Assembly: GCF_024171945.1 (NCBI RefSeq)
Contig: NZ_JAMTCR010000004.1
Span: 62,001 to 126,000 of the forward strand
Direction of reading: 5' to 3'
Length of the DNA stretch: 64,000 bases
Origin: Actinokineospora globicatena
GTDB lineage: Bacteria; Actinomycetota; Actinomycetes; Mycobacteriales; Pseudonocardiaceae
Each line of letters begins with the position of its first letter. The first letter of the stretch is position 1. Both the position numbers and the translations under genes were made by a program. This document shows positions 35,156-43,884 of this stretch, piece after piece. A model generated the notes under the pieces. It did not search any database and was not told the origin of the DNA. It was given only the letters and a program-made list of their open reading frames with translations.

Positions 35156-35760
35156 AGGTCGAGCGCCCGGTCATGATCGGCGTGCTGGGAACGCACTCCA
35201 CCGGCAAATCCACGTTCCTCGCCCGCCTCGCCCACGAACTGCGCCGCGACGACATCCAGGTCGCCACGGTCGCTGATCTGGGTGAGCAGGCGCAGCGGAT
35301 CGGGTTGCCGATCCTGTTCAACCACACCTACGCCTCCACCCTGTGGTTCATCACCCGCGGCATCAGCAACGAGTTGGAAGCCTGGCTGCACGCCGACGTC
35401 GTCTTGGTCGACCGCGCCGCACCAGACGCACTGGGCTACTACCGGGCCGCCCTCGCCTACCGCGAGGAGCAGCCCGACCCTGTTGCCGTGACGGCGTTGG
35501 AGTCGATGGTGCGCTCCCACAGCGAGCACTACGACCTCCTGCTGCGCACCACCCTCGACCCTGACCTGCCGCTGGGCCGAAACAAACGCCGCGACCCGAA
35601 CTTGGACTTCCGCGCCCTCGCCGACCAGCACGTCCACCAGGTCATGCTCGACCTGGAAATCCCGCACGAGCAGCTGCACTCCGACGGCCACCAACAAGCA
35701 CTGGATCGGACAGTGGCATTCGCCAACGCGCGGCTGGCCGGGGCGGAAGTCGGGTCATGA
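35152..35760 (+). CDS. P-loop NTPase/kinase (NadR-like ATPase domain)
   Basis: The protein has 202 aa. The P-loop GTHSTGKST lies near residues 12-20 (close to NadR/AAA_28 ATPase domains). VVLVDRAAPDALGYYRAAL could hold the catalytic DR pattern of nucleoside/nucleotide kinases. GTG 35152 gives a GTGA overlap with the exonuclease stop. The substrate is unknown. Confidence 0.7.
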   Translation: MKVERPVMIGVLGTHSTGKSTFLARLAHELRRDDIQVATVADLGEQAQRIGLPILFNHTYASTLWFITRGISNELEAWLHADVVLVDRAAPDALGYYRAALAYREEQPDPVAVTALESMVRSHSEHYDLLLRTTLDPDLPLGRNKRRDPNLDFRALADQHVHQVMLDLEIPHEQLHSDGHQQALDRTVAFANARLAGAEVGS

Positions 35761-36032
35761 ACCTGGGACGAGACATCGTGGCCACCGTCGCCGCCGCCGA
35801 CAGTCCACTGGGCCAGGTGGCCCGTGCCGTGGATGTCCTGAGTTCTCACCTGCCCACACCACGTCAGCCCAGGGCATGTCCCTTCTGCCTGGCGTCGAGG
35901 TGGCCTTGCCGGCCGTTCCTCGACACCGCCCAACACATCACCGACCACGGCGTGGACGCCGCCAGCCTCGTGCCGCGCGATCTGCACCAGGTGTTGTGGC
36001 CCGACAACAAGCCCGCCACCCGAGCCTCCTGA
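35757..36032 (+). CDS. Small cysteine-containing protein, unknown
   Basis: The protein has 91 aa. It overlaps the kinase stop by 4 nt. The middle has CPFCLASRWPC, a possible zinc or cluster site, and the end is DLHQVLWPDNKP. I do not recognise a family. Translational coupling to the radical SAM-exonuclease-kinase genes suggests a shared function. Confidence 0.55.
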   Translation: MNLGRDIVATVAAADSPLGQVARAVDVLSSHLPTPRQPRACPFCLASRWPCRPFLDTAQHITDHGVDAASLVPRDLHQVLWPDNKPATRAS

Positions 36033-36045
36033 ACCGGCACCCCTT

Positions 36046-36789
36046 ATGTCACAACGAACTCAGAGCCTGCGCGGCCTGGCCATCGGCAAACTCATCCACA
36101 ACCGCATCGTAGAAACCGGACGTAGCCAACGAGAAGTGTCCGATGCGAGCGGGATCGACCCGGCCAGCCTGTCCCGCTTCCTCAACGGCACCAGGAAACT
36201 CCCCGATGGCGACCTGTCGGTGCTGGCCTGGGCTGTCGGCCTCACATCCCGGGAGGCGCGGCGCGCGCTCGTCGACATCAACCACGACCACGACGAACCC
36301 GAGTGGTGGGTCAGCAACACGACCACACCACTGGCCGACGCCATCACCACCGTGATCTGCAGCCTCACCGTGTCAACCACCTCGTTCTCCCCGCACACCA
36401 TCCCCACCGACCTGACACCACACCGGCGTCCTGCCAAACCCGTCAGGGGGCAGTACCTCATCGGTCGCGCAGCACTCGATGGCCTTCGGCACAATGGTCA
36501 AGCAGCCCATGATCAGGCCCAGTGCCTCCACCGCCACGCGGCCTCCGACGACGTCACCATCCGTTTAGTGGACCAAGACGACCACATCCACCCGTTCCAG
36601 CTCCTGACCCTCGGCGGCGGGCACAAGACGGTCAAGGTCGACATCCTCGACACCACCCTCTACCTCGACAACATCAAGAGGTTCCAGGCTGTGATCGAGA
36701 CAATCAAGCAGCGTGCCGTCAGTGTGGCCGACTCCCTCGCTGTGATCGGAAACCTGGCGACGTACTTCGCAGGCAAGGTGTCCGCATGA
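36046..36789 (+). CDS. XRE-family regulator, small
   Basis: The protein has 247 aa. An XRE domain lies at about residues 20-65 (SQREVSDASGIDPASLSRFL, then NGTRKLPDGDLSVLAWAVGL). The C-terminal half (DDVTIRLVDQDDHIHPFQLL, TVKVDILDTTLYLDN) is not recognised. ATG 36046 is 13 bp after the preceding stop. The next gene overlaps by 4 nt, so it continues the same operon. Confidence 0.7.
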   Translation: MSQRTQSLRGLAIGKLIHNRIVETGRSQREVSDASGIDPASLSRFLNGTRKLPDGDLSVLAWAVGLTSREARRALVDINHDHDEPEWWVSNTTTPLADAITTVICSLTVSTTSFSPHTIPTDLTPHRRPAKPVRGQYLIGRAALDGLRHNGQAAHDQAQCLHRHAASDDVTIRLVDQDDHIHPFQLLTLGGGHKTVKVDILDTTLYLDNIKRFQAVIETIKQRAVSVADSLAVIGNLATYFAGKVSA

Positions 36790-37538
36790 CCCGGGTCTCG
36801 CGCGGTGTGCGCATCATCGGCGGCGACCTCCACACAGCGGTGCAGACCTGGACCCGTGCCGACACCCACCCCATCATCCTCATCGGACTGTGCCATGTTG
36901 GCGAAACCGACTACTACGCCGCGGTAGAGCGAATCCTGGATACCCATCTCGACGCGGAAGTCCTCTGCGAGGGTGCGGTCCGCGAGCAGCCACCACCCGC
37001 GTTGACCCCGCGGGAACGGGATCGGCTCGCGCACCTCGATGGCTGGGGCCTGCGCCGACCGCTGGAATGGGCTGCCGCAGCAACGGGTCTACAACTGCAG
37101 AGTCGCGGACTGACCCGCAGAGAACACTGGCGCACCGCCGACGTGATGGCGGTAGACCTCCTACGCGTGTCAGGACACCTGCGTCGGGTCGACCTGCCCG
37201 ACGCCGACGACATGAGTTGGCCGGATGGGCTTCAGGCACGACTGGCGGCACGGGTGCTACGACGGTTGCTGATCCACGGTTGCCGCTGGTCGCATCTGAC
37301 CGCTAGCCGCTCCACGCGACTGGGGATCGTTGACTGGCGCAACATCAACGCCATCACCCAAGCCCTGCGCATCGTCCACGACTCGCCGGTCCTGCTCCCC
37401 TGGGGTGCGGGTCACCTATCCGGGATGGGCAGACTCCTGGCACTCAACGACTTCACCCTCGCCCACACCCAATGGCTGCGCGCGATCAGCAAACGACAAC
37501 TCACCGAACCAGACCATCCGACTGAGGACAAACCATGA
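36786..37538 (+). CDS. TraB/PrgY-like (TIKI-type) protein
   Basis: The protein has 250 aa. A GxxH-like motif lies in IILIGLCHVGETDYY with a following acidic residue in DAEVLCEGAV, and a second in LLPWGAGHLSGMGRLL. These resemble the paired GxxH motifs of the TraB/PrgY/TIKI hydrolase superfamily. There is no membrane segment. ATG 36786 overlaps the XRE stop. The identification is by motif shape only. Confidence 0.5.
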   Translation: MTRVSRGVRIIGGDLHTAVQTWTRADTHPIILIGLCHVGETDYYAAVERILDTHLDAEVLCEGAVREQPPPALTPRERDRLAHLDGWGLRRPLEWAAAATGLQLQSRGLTRREHWRTADVMAVDLLRVSGHLRRVDLPDADDMSWPDGLQARLAARVLRRLLIHGCRWSHLTASRSTRLGIVDWRNINAITQALRIVHDSPVLLPWGAGHLSGMGRLLALNDFTLAHTQWLRAISKRQLTEPDHPTEDKP

Positions 37539-38206
37539 CCAGCACCGTGATCGACCGCCCCACCTCCACTGCGGCCCAACTGCTCTACAACTACGACAAC
37601 GCCCCCGCCGCCAGGCTCGACCCCGCCACATACCGGGCGACCGTCCCGTTCCCGGCGATCCGGATCCATGGCATGCCCGACCTGATCCTGGACAGACCCG
37701 GGCCCGACGAAGTCATCCAGTGGGTATCCATCGCCCCCGACGGCGCCCTGACCCGCCACGCCACTCCCAGCCGCTACGCGTTCGACCCCACCGGCCTCGC
37801 CCACTACGCAACCCCGGACACGCACCTGCGGTGGATCCAGTGGCCCCTGATCATCGCCCTCTACAACGAAGCCCTCGACCCCACCGGCGCCTGCCGCGAA
37901 ACCCACGGCTACCGGCGCCACGCACTCACCTTCCACAACCTCGGCGCCCTCCGCGGCGCCGTCGTCGAAGGCTGCCGCACCTGCCCCAGCGTCCCGCAAC
38001 CACCCAACCCCGTGGCATCCGAACTCGTCCGAGCCATGGGCGGCCCCGACCTGAACCTGGCCGGAACCATCGCCTGGCTAGGGCAATGGAACGACTCCGA
38101 ACCCGGCGGACCGCACGGTTACGACACCCTCGGCGACGAAGAGATCGGCGTCCTGTCCGGCATGGCCCACACACTCCGCCACCGGCACAGCCGTGACAAC
38201 ACCTGA
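37535..38206 (+). CDS. Unknown cytoplasmic protein
   Basis: The protein has 223 aa with no signal peptide. Tryptophans (DEVIQWVSI, TIAWLGQWND) and a CRTCPS motif (EGCRTCPSVPQPP) are noticeable. I recognise no family. It overlaps the TraB-like stop by 4 nt and the following gene by 14 nt. Confidence 0.5.
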   Translation: MTSTVIDRPTSTAAQLLYNYDNAPAARLDPATYRATVPFPAIRIHGMPDLILDRPGPDEVIQWVSIAPDGALTRHATPSRYAFDPTGLAHYATPDTHLRWIQWPLIIALYNEALDPTGACRETHGYRRHALTFHNLGALRGAVVEGCRTCPSVPQPPNPVASELVRAMGGPDLNLAGTIAWLGQWNDSEPGGPHGYDTLGDEEIGVLSGMAHTLRHRHSRDNT

Positions 38207-38534
38207 ATCTCAAGCCCTCGCCGCCTACCCCGAACTCCAACACCTCATCGACCTCCGCGACACCGGCTGGACATTCCACGTCGCAGCCAACGACGGCCAC
38301 ATCACCCAGATCTACGGCCACCACCACTGGCCCGACGGCTGGACAGACCTCCTCGTCATCCACCACCACACTGATGCCGCCGCAGCCCGCAGCACCCCCG
38401 ACGGCGGCCTCGTCTGGACCCACGACGGCGACCTGGTCGAGGTCATCACCCACCTCACCGCCCTACCTGACCCAGACGAACCGCTGGCACCACAGCTGAT
38501 CATCGGCCGCGCACCCACGCTCTGGACACCATGA
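38193..38534 (+). CDS. Unknown small protein
   Basis: The protein has 113 aa. It begins at GTG 38193 and has many His residues (HHHWPDGWTDLLVIHHHTD). I recognise no family. The coding strand and 4-nt overlap with the next gene support a real gene within this operon. Confidence 0.45.
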   Translation: MTTPESQALAAYPELQHLIDLRDTGWTFHVAANDGHITQIYGHHHWPDGWTDLLVIHHHTDAAAARSTPDGGLVWTHDGDLVEVITHLTALPDPDEPLAPQLIIGRAPTLWTP

Positions 38535-38920
38535 CTCAACCACCCGAGGACTGGGCAGCGATCGCACGCTGCATCGACCGACGCCTCACCGAACTCAGCC
38601 TGACCCAACGCGAACTCGCCACACGCTCACTCGTCTCCCAAGCCACCATCCGCGAACTCCAGTACAACACCATCCAACGCCACCGCAGCCCCCGAACCCT
38701 CGAAGCCCTCTCCACCGCCCTCCAACTCCACCCCGACCACCTCTCCATGGTTCTTCTCGGCCAGATACCGCTGCCATCACCCGCGGCTACCCCCGAAGAG
38801 GACGATCACGTGGCAGCGCGACTAGCAGCCATCGAACGACGGATGATCGAGATGGCCGACGCCCTCGACAGGTTCCGCGTCGACCTAGCCATGATCCTCC
38901 ACAACACGCGTCGCGACTGA
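38531..38920 (+). CDS. XRE-family DNA-binding protein, small
   Basis: The protein has 129 aa. The helix-turn-helix is at about residues 10-65 (LTELSLTQRELATRSLVSQA, then TLEALSTALQLHPDHLSMVL). A helical tail with a possible coiled coil (RLAAIERRMIEMADALDRF) may dimerise. ATG 38531 overlaps the previous gene; it is the last gene of the plus-strand operon from 33360. Confidence 0.7.
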   Translation: MTQPPEDWAAIARCIDRRLTELSLTQRELATRSLVSQATIRELQYNTIQRHRSPRTLEALSTALQLHPDHLSMVLLGQIPLPSPAATPEEDDHVAARLAAIERRMIEMADALDRFRVDLAMILHNTRRD

Positions 38921-38934
38921 CAGAGCGAGTCCAC

Positions 38935-39801
38935 CTACTCGTCTTTCCCGCCCAGTTCCGCGATGATCCGCTCGATGTCACGCGCCGAGTAGTTCTCCGC
39001 CACCGCGATGCCGTCCTCGTCGATGCGGACGCGTCTGCCCTTGTGCCGGTTCAAGAACGCATCGACCCCGATGGCCGCGCAGGCCGCCGGGTTCTCCGCC
39101 ACCGCGACGACCAGGGACAGCACACCGCCTATGCACCGGATCGCACGGCCACCACCGACACAGCGACCTCGACGCAGCAGGAGCAGGGTGCCGACGGCTA
39201 GGCCGAGGGCGACCGTGCCGACCCCGAGAGCGGCGGCCGACAACCACGTGTCGCCGGTCGCGGGGGTGGGTGCCGCCGTGGCCGGGATCGGTTCGGGGGT
39301 GGCGTCGGTAAGGGTGATCACCGGGGCCGGGCGGGTTGGCCCAGCGGACGACCTTGCCGTCGTCGTAGGTCTGGGTGGCCGGGATGACGAGCCGGTCGGC
39401 GGTGCGGGGCAGGTTGCCGAGCAGCACCTCGAACGTGGCGAACTGGCGTGGGCCGATGCGGGTGCCCGCCGCGGCGGTCCAGGTGATGGAGCCGATGGCC
39501 TGGTGACCTCGGCGCCGTTGACCGAAACCGGCTGCGGCAGGGGGACTTCGGTGACCTCGGCGGTCCACCCGGCCTTGGCCCCGGCCAGGGCGAAGGTGAC
39601 CGGGGTGTCCAGCGGCAGGGTGAGTTCGAGCTTGACCGTGCCCGCGGTGCTCGACTCGGTGGGGACCTGGAAGGTGACCCGGGAGGTGCCGACGCGGGCG
39701 ATGGTGTCCGGGCCGACGCTGACGTGCGCCCACGCGGGCAACGCCAGCGCCGGGACGGCCGCGCACGCGACCGTGAGGACCGCGGCGGCGCGGACCGCCA
39801 C
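38935..39801 (-). pseudogene. YcnI/DUF1775-like gene, frame-broken, joined to a second fragment
   Basis: From 39801 the frame gives a signal peptide (ending ALPAWAH) and the DUF1775 start HVSVGPDTIARVGTSRVTFQ. After PLPQPVSVNGAEVT the sequence IGSITWTAAAGTRIGPRQF, FEVLLGNLPRTADRLVIPA continues in another frame. It returns near 39325 to the first frame for PVITLTDATPEP and a C-terminal membrane segment. The following 60 codons (ACAAIGVDAFLNRHKGRR, YSARDIERIIAELGG) look like part of a different protein, possibly an effector-associated component. Two compensating shifts mean it is broken or misassembled. Confidence 0.6.
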
Positions 39802-40822
39802 GCGCGGTCGGGTGAGTGAAGACGTCGGTCGGCGGAAAGCGCCGAGGCCCAACTCGCGATACTGACCGCCCAGCACGAAGCTGACACGGCTGCCCGCGAC
39901 AAGAGCGAGGGGCCACAGTTCGAGTTCACGGAGCGCTGCAACGGCAGCCACCACTCGATCAAGATCCAGATGATCGCAGGGCCCGAAAGCGTTGTCGTCG
40001 AGGTCGCGAGAGTGACGGTGTCGGGATCGAATGAGCACCCCCGCTTGGTCAACGTGCCGGAACGGAGACCCCACCGAATGATCAGGGGAAAAGCGTTCGT
40101 CGTCCAAGTGGCTACTCCAGCCCCCGGCAGATCTGTCACTGTCGATATCCAACTCCGCTGTACCGAGGAGTACGGCCGCAGGCGCACGTGGACCCGATCA
40201 CATGCGTTCCTCCTCCGCCGTCCACCATCGGTCACCTTCATGTAGGAACCAGAACCTTCGTCCCGGTCTACGACGTGCTGGCGTAGACCCGGTCGCACCG
40301 GGGCGCGGTGCACACCCGAGCCGGTCAGACTTGACCCCGGCCCCGATCGCCAATCCCGCCGGACAGGCCCCGCCCATTCCCAACGACACCGCCTGCGGTC
40401 CCCTGGTAGTGCGGATGCCAACCGGGGTCGTTGCCGTGTCTGACCATCACCGGCCATTCCCCGAACTCGGCTGATTGCCACCTGCGCAAACTACCGAGAG
40501 CTGCATAGGGTGCTGGCCCTCGGCAGCACCTTGCTCAGCGGTGACGATCTCACCGGCGCCGCACCCGCCCCCCGTCTTCTGCGCCTTCTCGCCGAGAACC
40601 CCGTCGAGTCCGAACCCCGCCGAGACGTGGGAGCAATTGGGTGGGGGCGATGCCCGAGGAACACCACCCACGACAGCACCTCGTACGCCCTGGCGTGCCG
40701 GAGCACACCCGAGTCGTGGGCATGTGGCAGCTTCATGCGACCCCTAACTTAGAGATGACTAAGAACGCGCCGCCAACTTAGTCGCGACTAAGCAAGCTGG
40801 CAAGGTCCTCTAGGATCACCCC
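39802..40822. other. Long stretch without a convincing gene
   Basis: About 1 kb lies between the YcnI-like pseudogene and the TetR gene. Open frames exist on both strands but none has recognisable homology or a ribosome site. The only structured part is the TetR operator pair at 40748-40792. It may be eroded cargo. Confidence 0.5.
40748..40792. promoter_or_regulatory. Two TetR operators
   Basis: CTTAGAGATGACTAAG (40748-40763, imperfect) and CTTAGTCGCGACTAAG (40777-40792, perfect palindrome) lie 29 bp apart, 31 bp before the TetR start. Probable autoregulation. Confidence 0.72.
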
Positions 40823-41428
40823 GTGAGCGAACAAGCGAAGCGGACCAGGATGTCGGCCAAGGACCGCCGCGCGTCCATCCTGGACGCGGCCACCGAGGTG
40901 TTCACTGAGGTCGGCTACCGGGCGGGCAAGGCGTCCGCCGTGGCGCGCCGGGTCGGAGTCAGCGAGCCGATCGTGTTCCAGAACTTCGGCACGAAGTCGA
41001 CCCTGTTCGCCGCCGTCGTCGACCGCGCCGCCGAACGGGTCTGCGCCATGCTCGACCAGATGACCGCCAGCGAGGTCCCCGTACCCGACCTGCTGCGCGA
41101 CATGCTGACCCCCGACCACCTCGCCCGAGTTCACGGCGCCGGCCAGATCGGCGCCATCTTCGCCGACGCCGCCAGCATCACCGATGACCCAGCGATCGAG
41201 GCCGCCGCCCGAGCCTCCACCCGCCGCTTCGCTACCTCGCTCACCGCACTCCTGCGCCGCGGCCAAACCGACGGCCACCTCCGCCCCACCCTCGACACCG
41301 ACGCCGCCACCTGGTGGCTGCTCTCCTTATTGGCCTCCCAACGCTTCCGCCGCACCACCGCGCCTGCATCGGGTGAGATCGAGGCCAAGGTCGCGGCGTC
41401 GATCCTGACCTTCCTGGTCGCCCCGTAG
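40823..41428 (+). CDS. TetR-family regulator
   Basis: The protein has 201 aa. The TetR DNA-binding domain is at about residues 12-60 (RRASILDAATEVFTEVGYRA, VARRVGVSEPIVFQNFGTKS), followed by a helical ligand domain. GTG 40823. The perfect palindrome just upstream supports self-control. It is 155 bp upstream of the Argonaute gene on the same strand; whether it regulates that system is unknown. Confidence 0.85.
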   Translation: MSEQAKRTRMSAKDRRASILDAATEVFTEVGYRAGKASAVARRVGVSEPIVFQNFGTKSTLFAAVVDRAAERVCAMLDQMTASEVPVPDLLRDMLTPDHLARVHGAGQIGAIFADAASITDDPAIEAAARASTRRFATSLTALLRRGQTDGHLRPTLDTDAATWWLLSLLASQRFRRTTAPASGEIEAKVAASILTFLVAP

Positions 41429-41583
41429 GGCCGCCGACACCCAATCCGCCCGGCGGACCGCCGCATTGCCGTTGGCTGTCGGTGCCAAGTGGGATGATGA
41501 GGGCTTCCTGTTCGACAGGCCCACGTCGACGGTTGCGGCCGGGTGCCCTCCCCGGCGTGTCCGGGCCGAGAGAGGAGCGAGGC

Positions 41584-43884
41584 TTGAGCGACGCCCGGAG
41601 ATCTCCGCAGCTGGCGTTCAACTTCATGCCGGTTACGTTTTCGGCGGAGTCCTTCGCTGGAGGGCTGGTCGAGTACGAGTCGAACGACCAGCTCGATGCC
41701 CTCCGGGCGGAGCTGGTGGACACCCATGTCGTGTCCAGGACACGCGCGGGGATCGCCTGTGTCCCGCTGACGGCCGATGCGGACGTACGGGGTACACCCA
41801 CGGTGTTCGCCACCCGTGAGCACCGATCGCTCACGATGCGACTCGTCCGGCACGCGCTGCTGCGCCAAGTCGTGGCCTGGGGCTACAAGTTGCGCAAGCC
41901 GGGGCGGGTGAGCTTCGTGTCCCGGAGACCACAAAAGGACCTCATGGTCACCGCGGTCGGAGTTCGTCGCCTACCCGCCTTGCCCGATCTCCATGTGTAC
42001 CCGCTGTGGCACTTGGACAGCAGGACCATCGGTCCTACCGGCTACCCGGGTGTGATCATCGGGGTGAAGACGCGGCTGGAGATCGACCTCACGGTCGAGG
42101 AGTTGATCGGCCGCGGGATCGACGTCCACGGTCTGTACGTGATGGCCGATGATGGCGCGATCGAGCCGTTTCCCCACATGGACCACTTCGCGCGGCGGCA
42201 CAACGTCGGAGCCGTCGACCACATCGATGGCGACGACCTGGTCCTGCGGGATGCGCCGGGTATCTTGCGCGTCGCGGCCCGGGAGGCGTGGTTGGAGGCG
42301 CGGCGCGAGACGTTCGGCAACGTGGTCATGTCGTTGGCGGGGGCGGACGGCCCGCAGATCGTCAAGGAGTTGGAGACCGCGAGGTTCGACCTGCTAGGGG
42401 CGTTCGGTCGGTTCGAGAAGACGGTCGACATCGCCGGTCGGCTCGCTGCCCGGGGCCCGCTGGCGATCGCCCACGGCCTGTTGGCGACGCTGGAGCCGCC
42501 CGTGGGCTCGTCCAACGCCGCTCGGAAGGTGCGGTCGAACCGCTATGAGTCGCCGACGTTCAAGTTCGACCAGAACGGGGACAAGACCCACCGCTCGGCC
42601 GATCACGGCCTGGACGAGTACGGGCCGTTCGACGTGGAGTTCTTCCGCAAGAAGAAACCGCGGATCGCCGTCGTCACGCCGCGGGCGCACAAGGGCATCG
42701 TGGAGAACTTCATGCGGAAGTTCCTCGACGGGGTCCAGGGCGAGCGCGTCTACGCCAAGGGCTTCATCCGCAAGTACCACCTCGGCGGGTGCGACGTGCG
42801 GATGCACCCCTTCGACGGCAGCGCCACCGACGCGGTCGCCTACCGCGAAGCCTGTCGGCAGGCTCTGCGCGAAGGACCGGTCGACCTGGCCATCGTGATC
42901 ACCAGCGAGGCGCAGGTCCACCTCACCGGTGACGAGAGCCCTTACCTTGTGGCGAAATCGACGTTCATGGGGCAAGGCATACCCGTTCAGGAAGTCCGAA
43001 TCGAGACCGCCCGGTTGAGCAAGCTCGCCTACCCGCTCAACAGCATGGCCCTGGCGTGCTACGCCAAGCTTCGCGGCGTGCCTTTCGTGATCGCCGCGCC
43101 CCGCGCCCTCGCGCACGAGCTGGTCATCGGTATCGGCAGCTCCCACATCAAGGCCAGCCGCAACGCGACCCCCGAGCGGGTTGTCGGGATCACGACGATC
43201 TTCAGCGCCGACGGCAACTACCTGCTGTCGAACACCTCCCGCGAAGCCGACTACGCCGACTACCCCCGCGAACTCCTGCGCTCGCTGACCGAGTGCATCG
43301 AGGACATCAAGGCGCGTAACGCCTGGCAGAGAGGCGACGAACTCCGGCTCGTCTTCCACGTCTTCAAGCCGCTCCAGGACGTCGAGGCCCAGGCCGTCAA
43401 GGAACTCGTGGAACGCCTGGCTAATCAGTACGCCAAGGTCGAGTTCGCCTTCGTGCACGTGAGCACCGACCACGAATGGATCATGTTCGACCGGGCCAGC
43501 CTGGGCGTGCCCAACCGGGGAACGCGTGGGCAGGCCAAGGGCTACTACGTGCCCGACCGCGGCCACGCCGTACCGATCGGCCATCGGGAGATGCTGCTGG
43601 CGGTCAACGGCCCCATGGACCTCAAGAGCCCACTGCACGGAGCCCCAGTGCCTCTGCTGCTCAAACTGCACCACGAGTCGACCTTCACCGACATCGAATA
43701 CCTGGCCCGCCAGGTATACCGCTTCACCTCGATGTCCTGGCGCACAGTCTACCCGTCCAGCCAACCCGTCACGATCCTCTACTCCGACCTGATCGCCAAC
43801 CTCCTGGGCAACCTGCGCCACGTCCGAAACTGGAACGCCGACTCGGTCAACACCACACTGCGCGACAGCAGGTGGTTCCTGTGA
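41584..43884 (+). CDS. Long prokaryotic Argonaute, probably catalytically inactive (long-B-like)
   Basis: The protein has 766 aa. N-terminal part has LHVYPLWHLDSRTIGP and RLEIDLTVEELIGRGIDVHG, as in long pAgos. The MID region SPYLVAKSTFMGQGIPVQ holds Tyr454 and Lys458 of the usual 5'-phosphate-binding set. The PIWI region reads VIGIGSSHIKASRNATPERV, VGITTIFSADGNYLLSN and LHHESTFTDIEYLARQVY. The first catalytic Asp of the DEDX tetrad is replaced by Gly518 (GIGSSH), so slicing is unlikely. TTG 41584 was chosen for its AGGAG at 7-nt spacing; ATG 41626 is the alternative. It overlaps the nuclease gene by 4 nt. Guided recognition would then pass to the partner (inference from known long-B systems). 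Confidence 0.88.
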   Translation: MSDARRSPQLAFNFMPVTFSAESFAGGLVEYESNDQLDALRAELVDTHVVSRTRAGIACVPLTADADVRGTPTVFATREHRSLTMRLVRHALLRQVVAWGYKLRKPGRVSFVSRRPQKDLMVTAVGVRRLPALPDLHVYPLWHLDSRTIGPTGYPGVIIGVKTRLEIDLTVEELIGRGIDVHGLYVMADDGAIEPFPHMDHFARRHNVGAVDHIDGDDLVLRDAPGILRVAAREAWLEARRETFGNVVMSLAGADGPQIVKELETARFDLLGAFGRFEKTVDIAGRLAARGPLAIAHGLLATLEPPVGSSNAARKVRSNRYESPTFKFDQNGDKTHRSADHGLDEYGPFDVEFFRKKKPRIAVVTPRAHKGIVENFMRKFLDGVQGERVYAKGFIRKYHLGGCDVRMHPFDGSATDAVAYREACRQALREGPVDLAIVITSEAQVHLTGDESPYLVAKSTFMGQGIPVQEVRIETARLSKLAYPLNSMALACYAKLRGVPFVIAAPRALAHELVIGIGSSHIKASRNATPERVVGITTIFSADGNYLLSNTSREADYADYPRELLRSLTECIEDIKARNAWQRGDELRLVFHVFKPLQDVEAQAVKELVERLANQYAKVEFAFVHVSTDHEWIMFDRASLGVPNRGTRGQAKGYYVPDRGHAVPIGHREMLLAVNGPMDLKSPLHGAPVPLLLKLHHESTFTDIEYLARQVYRFTSMSWRTVYPSSQPVTILYSDLIANLLGNLRHVRNWNADSVNTTLRDSRWFL

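Noticed and set aside
39318-40481. 387-aa minus-strand frame over the YcnI-like region
   Set aside because: It mixes a shadow with part of the DUF1775 domain and has no convincing start.
42394-43821. 475-aa antisense frame in the Argonaute gene
   Set aside because: It is the antisense shadow of strongly conserved Argonaute coding sequence, with no motifs of its own.
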